Below, piece after piece: positions 49,009 to 61,650 of a stretch of DNA of 64,000 nucleotides (position 1 is the stretch's first letter; each line of letters starts with the position of its first letter). The notes below the pieces were generated by a model, which was given only the letters and a program-made list of their open reading frames with translations, did no database searches and was not told the DNA's origin. Origin of the DNA: Streptomyces sp. IMTB 2501 (lineage in GTDB: Bacteria > Actinomycetota > Actinomycetes > Streptomycetales > Streptomycetaceae); assembly GCF_001953885.1 (NCBI RefSeq), contig NZ_MQUS01000011.1, positions 212,797-276,796 on the forward strand, read 5' to 3'. Made by a program: the position numbers and the translations under genes.

Positions 49009-49189
49009 CGTGAACCGCCGACGGCCGGCATGCGTCGCATCCGTCGACTCCCTTGGTGTCCTCCGGTGTTGCCCGCGGGCTTCCCTCGATCGAAGCCGGT
49101 GCCGCCGCCCCTCCACACCGCGTCTTTCATGGCAGCATGAGGATCCGGTTCGTACGGTGCACTGTTGTCCACAGCCTGTGGAGGCGTCG

Positions 49190-51268
49190 ATGCGGTGGTT
49201 GGTGGGTTGGAGCAGCACCGCCGCGGGCGTCGCCGCAATCGGGTCCGCGGGCGCCACCGGCTATGACGGCGAGACCCTGCACCCGGTCGGCTCCCAACTC
49301 CTGTGGGGCGACCCGGATCCGCTGTGGGCCGTCGGCGACTGGCGCCCGGACGAGGTGCGCGTGATCCGGGCCGACGCGGAGAACCGCATCGCCGTCCTCG
49401 GCATCTGTGGCGCCTCCGACGAGGAGCTGCGGCGCGGCCTGTTCACCGCGCGCGGGGGCGCACTGCGCCATCTGACGACCTGGCCGGGCAGCTACACGGC
49501 CGTCGTCCAGGTCGGCCGCCGCATCACCGTCTGCGGCGATCTCGCGGGCGCCCGCCCGGTGTTCCACACCCCCTGGGCCGGCGGCACGGCCTACGCCACC
49601 GCCGCGCTCCCCCTCGCCGACCTCATCGAGGCCAACCTCGACTTCGGCCACCTGGCCGCCCTGCTCGCCGCCCCGGACGTACCGGCCGCGCTGCGCGACA
49701 CCACCCCGTACGAGGGCGTACGGCGCGTTCCGCCGGGGCACGCACTCGTGCTGCGCGCCGGGGCGCGCGAGATCGCCGGGTACGAGCCGGTCGCCTCCCT
49801 CGCTGTGGCCGCGCCCCCGGCCGACCCCGACCACGCCGTGGACGCCGTACGCGACGCCCTGGTGGAGGCGGTCCGCACCCGGCTGTCCGCACCGCGCCAC
49901 GTGCCCGACCTCGACCCCGGCCCGGTGCCCGGCATGGGCCCGGCCGAGCGGCGGGCCCGGCGCGGGATGCCCGTGCCCGGCATCGGCGCCGACCTCTCCG
50001 GCGGCCCCGCCTCCGGCACCCTCGCGCTGCTGGCCGCCGGGCTGCCCGGCAGACCCGGCACGCTGCTGGGCCACGGCACGGGCGCGGGCGAACGGCTGCT
50101 GGCCGTCACCTTCAACGACCTGGCCGTGGGCGGCCGCGAGGCCGAGGTGGAACGCGCCGGGGCCCTTGCCGCCAACCCGCGCCTGCACCACGTGGTGGTC
50201 ACCGGCGCCGAGGAGACCCTGCCGTACGCCGACCTCGACGGCCCCCTCACCGACGAACCCGGACCTTCCCTGGTCACGGCCGCCCGGCACCGCGCCCGGC
50301 TCGCCGCCGGCAGCGCCGACCACTTCACCGGCCACGGCGCCCGCCAGGTCCTGGACGCCCACCCCGCCCGCCTCGCCGACCTCCTCATGGACCGCAAACG
50401 GCGCCATCTGGTCCGCCCGGTCGCCGCGCTCGCCAAGGCCGACGGCTCGGTGATGGTCACCGCGCGCGTGTACGGCGCCGCCCGCCGGCTCGCCCGCACG
50501 CCCTACCGGGCCGGCTTGGAAGTGCTGGCAGAGCGGCTGATGCGGCGCCGCTTCGACGAGCCCAAGGGAGCGGTCGGCGCCTCCCTCGCCGCGCTGACCT
50601 GGGCCAGACCCGGGCCCGCCGCCCGCTGGCTGACCGGCGAGGCCCTGGCCGAAGTATCGGTTCTGCTCCAGGCGGACGCGGACCGCTCCGCCGCGGGCGC
50701 AGGCCGACGCCCCGGCGACTATCGCGCGCGTGCCGCCCTCGCCCGCCACGCCGCCGATCTGCGCGTCCTGGAACAGGCCGCCGAGATCCGCTCCCAGCGC
50801 CTGCACGCGCCGTTCCTCGACAACCAGGTCGTCCGCGCCTGCCGCGCCCTCCCGGAAGCCCTGCGCGTCCAGCCTGGCGCCCGCGCCGCCATCCTCCGTA
50901 CGGTCCTGGAGGGTGCCGGCGTCACCGACGTCCCGTCCGGCTGGGGAGCCCCCTCCCACGCTTCCTCGGCGGCGGCCGCACGCGCGGGCCTGCGCGTGGC
51001 GGCCGACCCGCTGCTCGACCTGTTCTCCACCCCGCTTCTGGCCGACGCCGGCCTGGTGGAGGCCCGCGTCATCCGCGAGGCCGTGCGCGCGGGCGCCGCC
51101 GGCGAGCCCATCCCCCTGGACGGCCTCGCCGACCTCATCTCCCTCGAACTCTGGCTCCACCGCCTCCTCTCCCGCCGAGGCACCTGCTGGACGGGAACCC
51201 CGGCACGCGCGCGTGCGGTGCCCTCCGGGATCCAGCCGAGGAGGGACGCGCTGGCCTCCGGCGCGTGA
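49190..51268 (+). CDS. Asparagine synthase-like protein (macrolactam/lasso cyclase-like)
   Basis: 692 residues. The N-terminal third resembles a class II glutaminase fold, but the protein starts MRWLVGWSS with no Cys at position 2, so it cannot hydrolyse glutamine. The rest is an asparagine-synthase adenylation domain with a PP-loop variant ADLSGGPASGTLALLAAG (usual SGGxDS) and the late conserved LHAPFLDNQVVRACRALP. Proteins of this kind (McjC/AlbC-like) adenylate a side-chain carboxylate to close lasso peptides. GGAGG lies six bases before the ATG at 49190. No precursor peptide, PqqD or protease gene is evident nearby, so its substrate is open. Confidence 0.8.
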   Translation: MRWLVGWSSTAAGVAAIGSAGATGYDGETLHPVGSQLLWGDPDPLWAVGDWRPDEVRVIRADAENRIAVLGICGASDEELRRGLFTARGGALRHLTTWPGSYTAVVQVGRRITVCGDLAGARPVFHTPWAGGTAYATAALPLADLIEANLDFGHLAALLAAPDVPAALRDTTPYEGVRRVPPGHALVLRAGAREIAGYEPVASLAVAAPPADPDHAVDAVRDALVEAVRTRLSAPRHVPDLDPGPVPGMGPAERRARRGMPVPGIGADLSGGPASGTLALLAAGLPGRPGTLLGHGTGAGERLLAVTFNDLAVGGREAEVERAGALAANPRLHHVVVTGAEETLPYADLDGPLTDEPGPSLVTAARHRARLAAGSADHFTGHGARQVLDAHPARLADLLMDRKRRHLVRPVAALAKADGSVMVTARVYGAARRLARTPYRAGLEVLAERLMRRRFDEPKGAVGASLAALTWARPGPAARWLTGEALAEVSVLLQADADRSAAGAGRRPGDYRARAALARHAADLRVLEQAAEIRSQRLHAPFLDNQVVRACRALPEALRVQPGARAAILRTVLEGAGVTDVPSGWGAPSHASSAAAARAGLRVAADPLLDLFSTPLLADAGLVEARVIREAVRAGAAGEPIPLDGLADLISLELWLHRLLSRRGTCWTGTPARARAVPSGIQPRRDALASGA

Positions 51269-51289
51269 GCCGGGTCGCAGGGGGGCCTG

Positions 51290-51405
51290 ACCCCGCCGTT
51301 CGCGCCTGCGGGTCAGCGGCTTCGCCGCGGGGGCGCGACCAGCCACAGCGCCGCGCCCCTCAGGGAACTGCGGTGCCGTCGCCTTCCTGGCGGCACCCCC
51401 GGCGA
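51290..51405. repeat. REP-like intergenic repeat
   Basis: Short palindromic G+C-rich units (GCGGCTTCGCCGC, GCGCGACCAGCCACAGCGCC, CGCGCCCCTCAGGGAACTGC, GGTGCCGTCGCC) make up most of the 238-base gap. A diverged copy of the GCGCCCCT..GGGAAC..TGCCGTCG part is at 61506-61560. This looks like the common Streptomyces 3'-end repeat family. Confidence 0.5.
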
Positions 51406-51506
51406 GCTGCGCCCGGCTCTCGCCCCGTTCCAACTCGGGGCACCGCGCCCGCACCGATCACGAAACCCCGTCGCCCCGCCCCGAAACCCCCCGCGACAAT
51501 GACCAG

Positions 51507-55007
<3,501 letters not shown>

Positions 55008-55029
55008 CCACGCCGATCTGCCGGTCTAT

Positions 55030-55052
55030 TGGCTACCTACCTACCTACCTAC
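55030..55052. repeat. CTAC tetranucleotide repeat at convergent gene ends
   Basis: Five or more tandem CTAC units lie between the stop of the SARP gene and the stop codon (CTA on this strand) of the sigma-fusion gene, so the last repeat unit supplies that stop codon. Confidence 0.9.
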
Positions 55053-56914
55053 CGGCAGGTGAACCGGGACTCCGCCCAGTCCGCGAGCGCGGCCCGGTCG
55101 AGGAGGTCGGCGCGCGGCTGTACGACCAGTTGTACGGTCTTGCGCCCGGTCAGGTCCACATGAACGGGCACGGCAGGGTCGTTTCCCTTGACCGTCCCGG
55201 AGTGCCACAGCCGGACGCCGTCGGCGTAGACGGAGAAGGACACCTTGCCGAGGCCCAGCGTCATGTCGTCCACGCCGGCCAGTGCGTCGTAGGAGGTGCA
55301 CTGCCGATTGAGGGCGATGGTCACGGAGGAGTCGCCGTGCACGGTCACCCCGCGCGCGTACTGCTTGTCGCCGATCGACATGCCGTAGCGCTGCCACACC
55401 CAGCTGCTCTGGCCGATTTGGATCTCGGGCCGGGTGCCGTCGCCGGTGATGTCGTAGCTGAGGTCGCTCACCTCGTAGACGGTGGTGGGCGGCGGCGGAG
55501 TGGGCGTCGGGGCCGGCTTCGGCGTGGGGGTCGGGGTGGGCGTCGGCCTGGGTGTGGGCGTCGGCCTGGGGGTGGGTTTCGGCGTCGGCTTCCGGGTGGG
55601 GGCCGGCTCCGGGGGGACCACCACCGGCTTCGGCGCGGGCTTCTTCTTCGTCGGGGTCGGCCGCGGCGCCGGGGGCTGTACGACGGGTGCGGACGGCGCC
55701 GGCTTGGCCGTCTCCTTCGCCGGCGGACGGCTGTCGTTCACCAGGGCCAGGGCCACCGCGGCGGCGGCCACCGCGACCACACCGGCCGCGATCCCCGCCT
55801 TCACGGGCGCCCCGAGCCCCTCCGCGGCCGCGGCCCCGCCCGCGCCGCCGGCGCTTCCGGGCGACCCGGTGGCCGCGGCGGCGGCACCCGCGGCTCCGAC
55901 CCCGGCGCTGCCGGCGACGATCCCGAGCGCCTTGGCGTACCCGGCGGCCCCGAACCAGCCGATGACCGCGACCGGGACGACACCGGGGATACCGCCGGCG
56001 ACCTCTTCGATCTGCGCGGCCGCCAGCCGGCACTTGACGCATTCCTCCAGGTGCTTGCGCAGGCCCCGCTCGGCGCGGATGCGCAGTTTGCGGCGGGCGT
56101 AGGTGCCGAGCTGGTCGGCGTAGCGGGCGCACTCCTCGTCACCGGAGAGGGAGGCGCTGACGTGGGCCTGGAGATAGGCCTGCTTCAGGCCCTCGCGCGC
56201 GCGGCTGGCGAGGACCCGGGTGCCGTTGGCGTCCAGCCCGAACAGCACGGCCACTTCGCTCGGGGACTCGTCCTCCACCTCGGTGTGCCACAACACGGCC
56301 TGCCAGCGCTCGGGCAGTGAGCGGAAGGCCCGCATGGCCATGGACTGCTCGGCCTCGTGCATCGCGCGCACATCGGCGCCGAGGTCCAACGTGTCGTCGT
56401 CGGCGACCTCCGAGCTCCGGGCGGCCTGCTGGGCGAAGGTGGCGAAGTCGTCGACGAGTTGCTCACGCCGGGAGGACCTGGTCCAGTGCGCGGCGACGCG
56501 CCGCACGGAGGTCAGCAGATAGGCGCGCACGGCGTGCTTGGGCCCGGATCCCCCGCGCACCGCCTGCAGCATCCGGGCGAAGACCTCGGCGGTGAGGTCG
56601 TCGGCGGTGTGCCCGTCCCGGCAGCAGCTGCGGGCGTAGCGCCGTACGGCGTCCGCGTGCCGCCGATACAGCTCCTCGTACGCGGAGTCGTCACCGGCGC
56701 GCATCCGTTCGATCAGCTCGCCGTCGTCGCGTGGCCGTTCCCGGGGCGGCGGCAGCACGCTGCCGTCACGCTGGGCCGGTACGCTCCGGCTGCTCCGCTC
56801 ACCGGACGAAGCCGCACGACCGCCCTGATTCGGCACCTGGGGCGGGGGCAGCCCGGCGGCCGCATCCGCGCCCGCGTCGTCACCGCGTGACTCGTCCCAC
56901 CCGTCAACGCCCAT
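55049..56914 (-). CDS. ECF sigma factor fused to zinc-finger anti-sigma, membrane helix and NPCBM domain
   Basis: 621 residues in one chain. Sigma region 2 is YEELYRRHADAVRRYARSC then TADDLTAEVFARMLQAV (about 80-125); region 4 is LPERWQAVLWHTEVEDESPS then EVAVLFGLDANGTRVLASRA (about 200-245). A ZAS-like finger HLEECVKC follows near 290, then a Gly/Ala linker, one membrane helix (AGIAAGVVAVAAAAVALALV, about 367-387), a Pro/Thr/Lys wall-spanning segment, and a C-terminal NPCBM-like sugar-binding domain (SDLSYDITGDG to the end, DKQYARGVTVHGDSS). It could release its sigma domain on a wall or sugar signal. I recall a related sigma gene at this place in S. coelicolor. Confidence 0.9.
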   Translation of the reverse strand: MGVDGWDESRGDDAGADAAAGLPPPQVPNQGGRAASSGERSSRSVPAQRDGSVLPPPRERPRDDGELIERMRAGDDSAYEELYRRHADAVRRYARSCCRDGHTADDLTAEVFARMLQAVRGGSGPKHAVRAYLLTSVRRVAAHWTRSSRREQLVDDFATFAQQAARSSEVADDDTLDLGADVRAMHEAEQSMAMRAFRSLPERWQAVLWHTEVEDESPSEVAVLFGLDANGTRVLASRAREGLKQAYLQAHVSASLSGDEECARYADQLGTYARRKLRIRAERGLRKHLEECVKCRLAAAQIEEVAGGIPGVVPVAVIGWFGAAGYAKALGIVAGSAGVGAAGAAAAATGSPGSAGGAGGAAAAEGLGAPVKAGIAAGVVAVAAAAVALALVNDSRPPAKETAKPAPSAPVVQPPAPRPTPTKKKPAPKPVVVPPEPAPTRKPTPKPTPRPTPTPRPTPTPTPTPKPAPTPTPPPPTTVYEVSDLSYDITGDGTRPEIQIGQSSWVWQRYGMSIGDKQYARGVTVHGDSSVTIALNRQCTSYDALAGVDDMTLGLGKVSFSVYADGVRLWHSGTVKGNDPAVPVHVDLTGRKTVQLVVQPRADLLDRAALADWAESRFTCR

Positions 56915-57198
56915 CGCGGAAAGCCCCCGGCCCCGGCCCAGCCCAACCCTTCACCGGCTCAGGGTGCCACATTGTCTTTTGTTCAAGGACCCCTCGTTCA
57001 CGGCATCCACTCATCCGAGGGCTGTTGCCAGCACAGCCTTACGACCACTACTCGGACGAGTGAACTGCAACCTCCTCAGGGGCGCGGGACCGCATGTGAT
57101 ACGCGGCCCCGCCGAGAACTTGGGGGAGCGACCGGCCTCCACGCGCCCGCGGCCCGACGACTACACGGGCCACTCACCCCGAACCGGCTCCCAAGGCC

Positions 57199-57969
57199 CT
57201 ACGCCGGCCGAGACCGAAGCCCCTCCAGCAAGATGTCCAGCAACCGCGCACTCGCGGCGGCCTGCTGCGCCGCATCCGGCAGAGAGGGTGCCGCCGTGGC
57301 GATCACCAGCAGCACATCCCCCACGGACACGTCCGCCCGCAGTTCCCCGGCCGCCCGAGCCCGCTCGACCAGCTGCCCGACCACATCGAGCAACTCCCCG
57401 GCCCCGCTGTCATCGGCAGCGCCGGCGGACTCCCCCGGCACCAGCCGAAGCTCACCACCGCCCGGCTGCACCCGCTGCTGAGGCACCCGAGCCTCGTCAG
57501 CGGACCTCACCGAAGCACCGGACCCGGCTGAACCGGTGGAACCGACCAGCACCTGCGGCGGCAGCAACCGCCCCGCCCCCGACGCCACCGATGTCCGCAG
57601 GAACCGCGACAGCGCCGACCACGGCTCGTCCTCCTGCCCGAGCGCGGCCCGCGCCTGCTCGGTCAGCCGCGCCGTCTCCTCCTCGGCTATCCGCCGCACC
57701 AGCACGTCCTTGCTGGGAAAGCGCCGGTACACCGTGCCGACCCCGACCCGGGCGCGCCGCGCCACGTCCTCCATCGGCGCGCCGTACCCCAGCTCGCCGA
57801 AGACCTCACGCGCCGCACGCAGCACGTGCTCCAGATTGCGCTGTGCGTCGACCCGCAGCGGTGTCGTACGCGACCCGTCCGCGCGTCCGTTGCCCACCGC
57901 CGGGCTCATCGCCCCGCCACCGGTCGCGATGGCGGCTGCGGATGACCAATGTGTGTCCTGAACATGCAT
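57199..57969 (-). CDS. atrA: TetR-family antibiotic regulator AtrA
   Basis: 256 residues. The N-terminal arm (about 45 residues) is followed by the TetR HTH: VLRAAREVFGELGYGAPMED, then ARRARVGVGTVYRRFPSKDV. The ligand domain is helical but has a Gly/Ser/Ala/Pro-rich insertion of about 45 residues (GSTGSAGSGASVRSADEARV onward). I chose the ATG at 57969 because GGGGGAAG precedes it; a longer frame to 58116 runs through the promoter. Placement next to the NDH-2, phosphatase and MFS/MarR genes is that of S. coelicolor atrA, which activates actII-ORF4 and ssgR. Identification rests on this synteny. Confidence 0.8.
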   Translation of the reverse strand: MHVQDTHWSSAAAIATGGGAMSPAVGNGRADGSRTTPLRVDAQRNLEHVLRAAREVFGELGYGAPMEDVARRARVGVGTVYRRFPSKDVLVRRIAEEETARLTEQARAALGQEDEPWSALSRFLRTSVASGAGRLLPPQVLVGSTGSAGSGASVRSADEARVPQQRVQPGGGELRLVPGESAGAADDSGAGELLDVVGQLVERARAAGELRADVSVGDVLLVIATAAPSLPDAAQQAAASARLLDILLEGLRSRPA

Positions 57970-58347
57970 GTCTTCCCCCGGTAATGACGTCTCCCCCCGG
58001 AGACTCTCCCCGCCACTGAATCGGGAGTGCGTGGAACTGGCATCGGTCTCGACCGGGTCCGCCCGTCGCGATACCCGTTCGACCACATCCCCTACACCCC
58101 GTCGACACACGAACATAGTTGAGAGGAAGTCAATTCAGAAGGGGCAGGTTCCGCACAGTGCGCCCCCCGATCGGAGTACGGGTCTCGTACGTCCCGTTTC
58201 TGCACCTTCGCGCCCCCTCGCCCGCCCCCGCTGACCTGCCCCCTTTCGTCCCACCCCGACAGCGCCGCCGTCCTCGCGCCCACCCGGCCGTCAGTCACAC
58301 AAATTGCCGGGGCTGTGGACAAACAACTGCGCCGGGTGCGTCATGGG
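57970..58347. promoter_or_regulatory. Divergent promoter region, atrA / NDH-2
   Basis: 378 bases with no gene. The A+T-richer core, ACGAACATAGTTGAGAGGAA at about 58110-58129, is the likely control centre. I see no clear AtrA-type palindrome. Confidence 0.45.
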
Positions 58348-59727
58348 ATGGTGAAGGAACGTGCGCGCATTCTGGTTGTCGGCGGCGGCTACGTCGGGAT
58401 GTACACGGCCCTGCGTCTGCAGCGGAAGCTGAAGGGCGAGCTCAAGCGGGGTGAGATCGAGATCACGGTCGTCACCCCCGACCCCTACATGACGTACCAG
58501 CCGTTCCTCCCCGAAGCGGCGGCCGGTTCCATTTCCCCTCGGCATGTCGTCGTACCGCTGCGCCGCGTCCTGGACCAGTGCCATGTCGTCATCGGTGAGG
58601 TCACCGCCATCGACCACGCGGTGCGCACCGCCGCGGTCACCACGCTCGCCACCGCCGAGGAGGGCAGAGCGGCCGAACTTCTCGGCTACGACGAGCTGGT
58701 GCTCGCCCCCGGCTCGGTCTCCCGCACGCTGCCCATCCCGGGCCTGGCCGAGTACGGCATCGGCTTCAAGACCGTCGAAGAGGCCATCGGCCTGCGCAAC
58801 CACGTCATCGAGCAGATGGACATCGCCTCCTCCACCCGTGACCCCGCGATCCGCGACGCCGCCCTCACCTTCGTCTTCGTGGGTGGCGGCTACGCGGGCG
58901 TGGAGGCGCTCGCCGAACTGGAGGACATGGCCCGCTACACCGCGCGCTACTACCACAACGTCCGCCCCGAGGACATGAAGTGGATCCTCGTGGAGGCGTC
59001 CGACCGCATCCTCCCCGAGGTCGGCGCGGAGATGGGCCGCTACACCGTGACCCAGCTGCGCCGCCGCAACATCCAGGTCCTCCTCGACACCCGCCTGAAC
59101 TCCTGCGCCGGCCGCGTCGCCGTCCTCAGCGACGGCCAGCGCTTCCCGACCCGTACGGTCGTGTGGACCGCCGGCGTCAAACCGCACCCCCTGCTCGCCG
59201 CCACCGACCTGCCGCTCACCGGGCGCGGCCGGCTGAAGTGCACCGCCCAGCTGACCGTCGACGGCGCCGAGCACGCCTGGGGGGCCGGAGACGCGGCGGC
59301 CGTACCGGACGTCACCGCCGCCGAGCCCGGCACCGAGACCCCGCCCAACGCCCAGCACGCCGTCCGCCAGGCCCGCACCCTCGGCGACAACATCGCCCAC
59401 GCGCTGCGCGGCGAACCCCTTCAGACATACGCCCACAAATACGTCGGTTCGGTCGCCTCCCTCGGCCTGCACAAGGGCGTCGCCCAGGTCTACGGGCGCA
59501 AGCTGAAGGGCTACCCTGCCTGGTTCATGCACCGCGTCTACCACCTCAGCAGGGTGCCCACCGTCAATCGCAAGGCCCGGGTCCTGGCGGAATGGACCCT
59601 CGCAGGGCTCTTCAAACGGGAGATCGTCTCGCTCGGTTCACTCGAACATCCGCGAGCGGAGTTCGAACTCGCGGCCGGTGGAAAGCCTCCTCACAGCCCC
59701 TCGGACGACCCGAAGGGGTCGTCCTGA
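58348..59727 (+). CDS. ndh: Type II NADH dehydrogenase
   Basis: 459 residues. FAD site ILVVGGGYVGMYTALRLQRK near residue 10, the quinone/FAD contact YMTYQPFLPEAAAGSISPRH, the NADH-binding second Rossmann motif FVFVGGGYAGVEALAELEDM, and GAGDAAAVPD near 320. C-terminal amphipathic helices (WFMHRVYHLSRVPT, WTLAGLFKREIVSL) should anchor it to the membrane. It passes electrons from NADH to menaquinone without pumping protons. The ATG at 58348 is used; a GTG one codon later is possible. It ends in a hydrophilic Pro/Ser tail. Confidence 0.93.
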   Translation: MVKERARILVVGGGYVGMYTALRLQRKLKGELKRGEIEITVVTPDPYMTYQPFLPEAAAGSISPRHVVVPLRRVLDQCHVVIGEVTAIDHAVRTAAVTTLATAEEGRAAELLGYDELVLAPGSVSRTLPIPGLAEYGIGFKTVEEAIGLRNHVIEQMDIASSTRDPAIRDAALTFVFVGGGYAGVEALAELEDMARYTARYYHNVRPEDMKWILVEASDRILPEVGAEMGRYTVTQLRRRNIQVLLDTRLNSCAGRVAVLSDGQRFPTRTVVWTAGVKPHPLLAATDLPLTGRGRLKCTAQLTVDGAEHAWGAGDAAAVPDVTAAEPGTETPPNAQHAVRQARTLGDNIAHALRGEPLQTYAHKYVGSVASLGLHKGVAQVYGRKLKGYPAWFMHRVYHLSRVPTVNRKARVLAEWTLAGLFKREIVSLGSLEHPRAEFELAAGGKPPHSPSDDPKGSS

Positions 59728-59858
59728 CCGGACCCAGGAACTCCCCGGCTCGCCCAGGCGTCTGACGGATGTCGCCGCGGCGCGCCCCTGCCAGACCGCC
59801 CCACCGTCCGCGGACGGGCCACCCACCCGCCCTCAGCACCCACGAGGCTTCTTCCCAA

Positions 59859-61505
59859 GTGAACTTCACGCGCTGGAGCGCCCGGCTCCCCGGAACGCAG
59901 CGCCGCGCCGCCGCGCGGACCGAGACCCCGGTCTCCCCGGACCGGCGAGGGGAAGGCTCCGTGCCCGCGGCCCGCGCCGGACAGCCGGCCGGCGACGCAC
60001 CCCCGGTGCCCGCCGTCGACGAACTGCCCGCGCGCGACGTCCTCGACCGCGTCCCGGCCCTCGTCGCCCTGGTCCACGGCCCCGACCACCGCCTCGCCTA
60101 CGTCAACGACGCCTATACGACGGCCTTCGGCGTACGCCCCCCGGGCGCCCCCGCCCGCGAGGCACTGCCCGAACTCGCCGAACTGGGCCTGCTCCCGCTC
60201 CTCGACCAGGTGCTGCGCAGCGGCAAGCCCCGCACTCTGAAGTCCCGCAAGGCCGTCGACGGCCGTTCCTACACCTTCACCTGCACGCCCGTCGCCGAGG
60301 ACGGGGACCGCGACGCCGGCGTACTCGTCTTCGCCACCGACGTCACCGATCACGCCGAGGCCGCCGAACGGCTGCGTGCCAGCGAGCGCCGCCAGCGCGA
60401 GACCGCGGTCACCCTCCAGCGCTCCCTGCTCCCCCAGGAGCTGGAACAACCCGACGACCTGCGCATCGCCGCCACCTACCAGCCCGGCGGCACGGAAGCG
60501 GCGGTCGGCGGCGACTGGTACGACGTGATCACCCTGGGCGGCGGCCGTACGGCGCTGGTCATCGGCGATGTGATGGGCCGAGGGGTCCGCGCGGCGGCGG
60601 TGATGGGCCAACTGCGGACGGCCGTCCGGGCATACGCCCGCCTGGACCTGCCCCCGCACGAGGTACTCCAGTTGCTGGACGGCCTGGCCACCGAGATCGA
60701 CGCCAACCAGATCGCCACCTGCGTCTACGCCGTCCATGATCCGAACGAGGGCCGGCTGGTGTACGCCTCCGCGGGGCATCTGCCCATCCTGGTCCGCGAC
60801 GAGAACGGCACGGTCTCCCGCGCCGACGAACCCACCGGCCCGCCGCTCGGCACCGGCGGCTGGATCCACGCCTCCGGCTCCATCGCCCTCGGCCCCGGCG
60901 CCACAGCCGTGCTCTACACCGACGGCTTGGTCGAGCGCCGCGACGAGGACCTGGACGAGGGCATCGCGGCGCTCGAAGGCGCCCTCGCGGGCGCCACGGG
61001 CACTCCCCAGGTGATCTGCGACCGACTGGTCCGCTCGGCCGGCGTCACCGCCGACCACGACGACGACGTGGCCGTCCTCGTCCTCCAGCACCCATCCCGT
61101 ACGGGCCCCGACGGCGACCTCTTCCGCAACGCGGCCCTGGAACTCCTCGGCGGCGTCGAAGCGGCCCCGCGCGCTCGCGCCTTCGCCTCCGGCGTGCTGA
61201 CGAGCTGGCGCTTCCCGGCCGAGCTGCACGACCTCGGCGTCCTGGCCGCCAGCGAGCTGGTCGCCAACTCCCTCCAGCACGGCACCCCACCCATGCGTCT
61301 CCGGCTCCGCCGCACCGACCGCCGCCTGATCATCGAGGTCACCGACGGCGACGACCACCTCCCACGCCGCCGGCGCGCGGAACCGGGCGACGAGTCGGGC
61401 CGAGGCATCGCCATCGTGGCGACCATCGCCTCCAACTGGGGATCACGCAGAACACCGGGCGGGGGGAAGGCCGTGTGGTGCGAGTTCGTCTTGTCGAAGG
61501 GCTAG
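59859..61505 (+). CDS. PAS-PP2C phosphatase with C-terminal anti-sigma-like kinase domain
   Basis: 548 residues. A PAS domain at about 50-150 (LVHGPDHRLAYVNDAYTTAF), a linker helix (RQRETAVTLQRSLLPQELEQ), a SpoIIE-type phosphatase at about 185-390 (GGDWYDVITLGG, GDVMGRGVRAAAVMGQLRTA, SAGHLPILVRDE, VLYTDGLVERRD) and an HATPase_c/RsbW-like domain at the end (GVLAASELVANSLQHGT, ESGRGIAIVATIA). This combination senses a signal and both phosphorylates and dephosphorylates anti-anti-sigma proteins. Start GTG at 59859 (FTRWSARLPGTQRR follows); an upstream ATG at 59769 exists. It follows ndh by 131 bases. Confidence 0.9.
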   Translation: MNFTRWSARLPGTQRRAAARTETPVSPDRRGEGSVPAARAGQPAGDAPPVPAVDELPARDVLDRVPALVALVHGPDHRLAYVNDAYTTAFGVRPPGAPAREALPELAELGLLPLLDQVLRSGKPRTLKSRKAVDGRSYTFTCTPVAEDGDRDAGVLVFATDVTDHAEAAERLRASERRQRETAVTLQRSLLPQELEQPDDLRIAATYQPGGTEAAVGGDWYDVITLGGGRTALVIGDVMGRGVRAAAVMGQLRTAVRAYARLDLPPHEVLQLLDGLATEIDANQIATCVYAVHDPNEGRLVYASAGHLPILVRDENGTVSRADEPTGPPLGTGGWIHASGSIALGPGATAVLYTDGLVERRDEDLDEGIAALEGALAGATGTPQVICDRLVRSAGVTADHDDDVAVLVLQHPSRTGPDGDLFRNAALELLGGVEAAPRARAFASGVLTSWRFPAELHDLGVLAASELVANSLQHGTPPMRLRLRRTDRRLIIEVTDGDDHLPRRRRAEPGDESGRGIAIVATIASNWGSRRTPGGGKAVWCEFVLSKG

Positions 61506-61640
61506 GCGCCCCTGGGGAACGGCAGTGCCGTCGGTTTGCGGGCACCGCCGTCGCTGCGGGCGGTCGTGCCGCTGGGTACCCCCACTGAGGGAGGCACCCC
61601 GCAAGCGCGGGCGAGCGGAACCCACCCCGGCCGACACCAG
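61506..61640. repeat. REP-like sequence between convergent genes
   Basis: Contains the GCGCCCCTGGGGAAC-GGCA-GTGCCGTCGG element related to that at 51290-51405, plus GGTGCC/GGCACC-type inverted pieces. It probably serves as a terminator for both flanking genes. Confidence 0.5.
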
Positions 61641-61650
61641 CACCGGCTGC

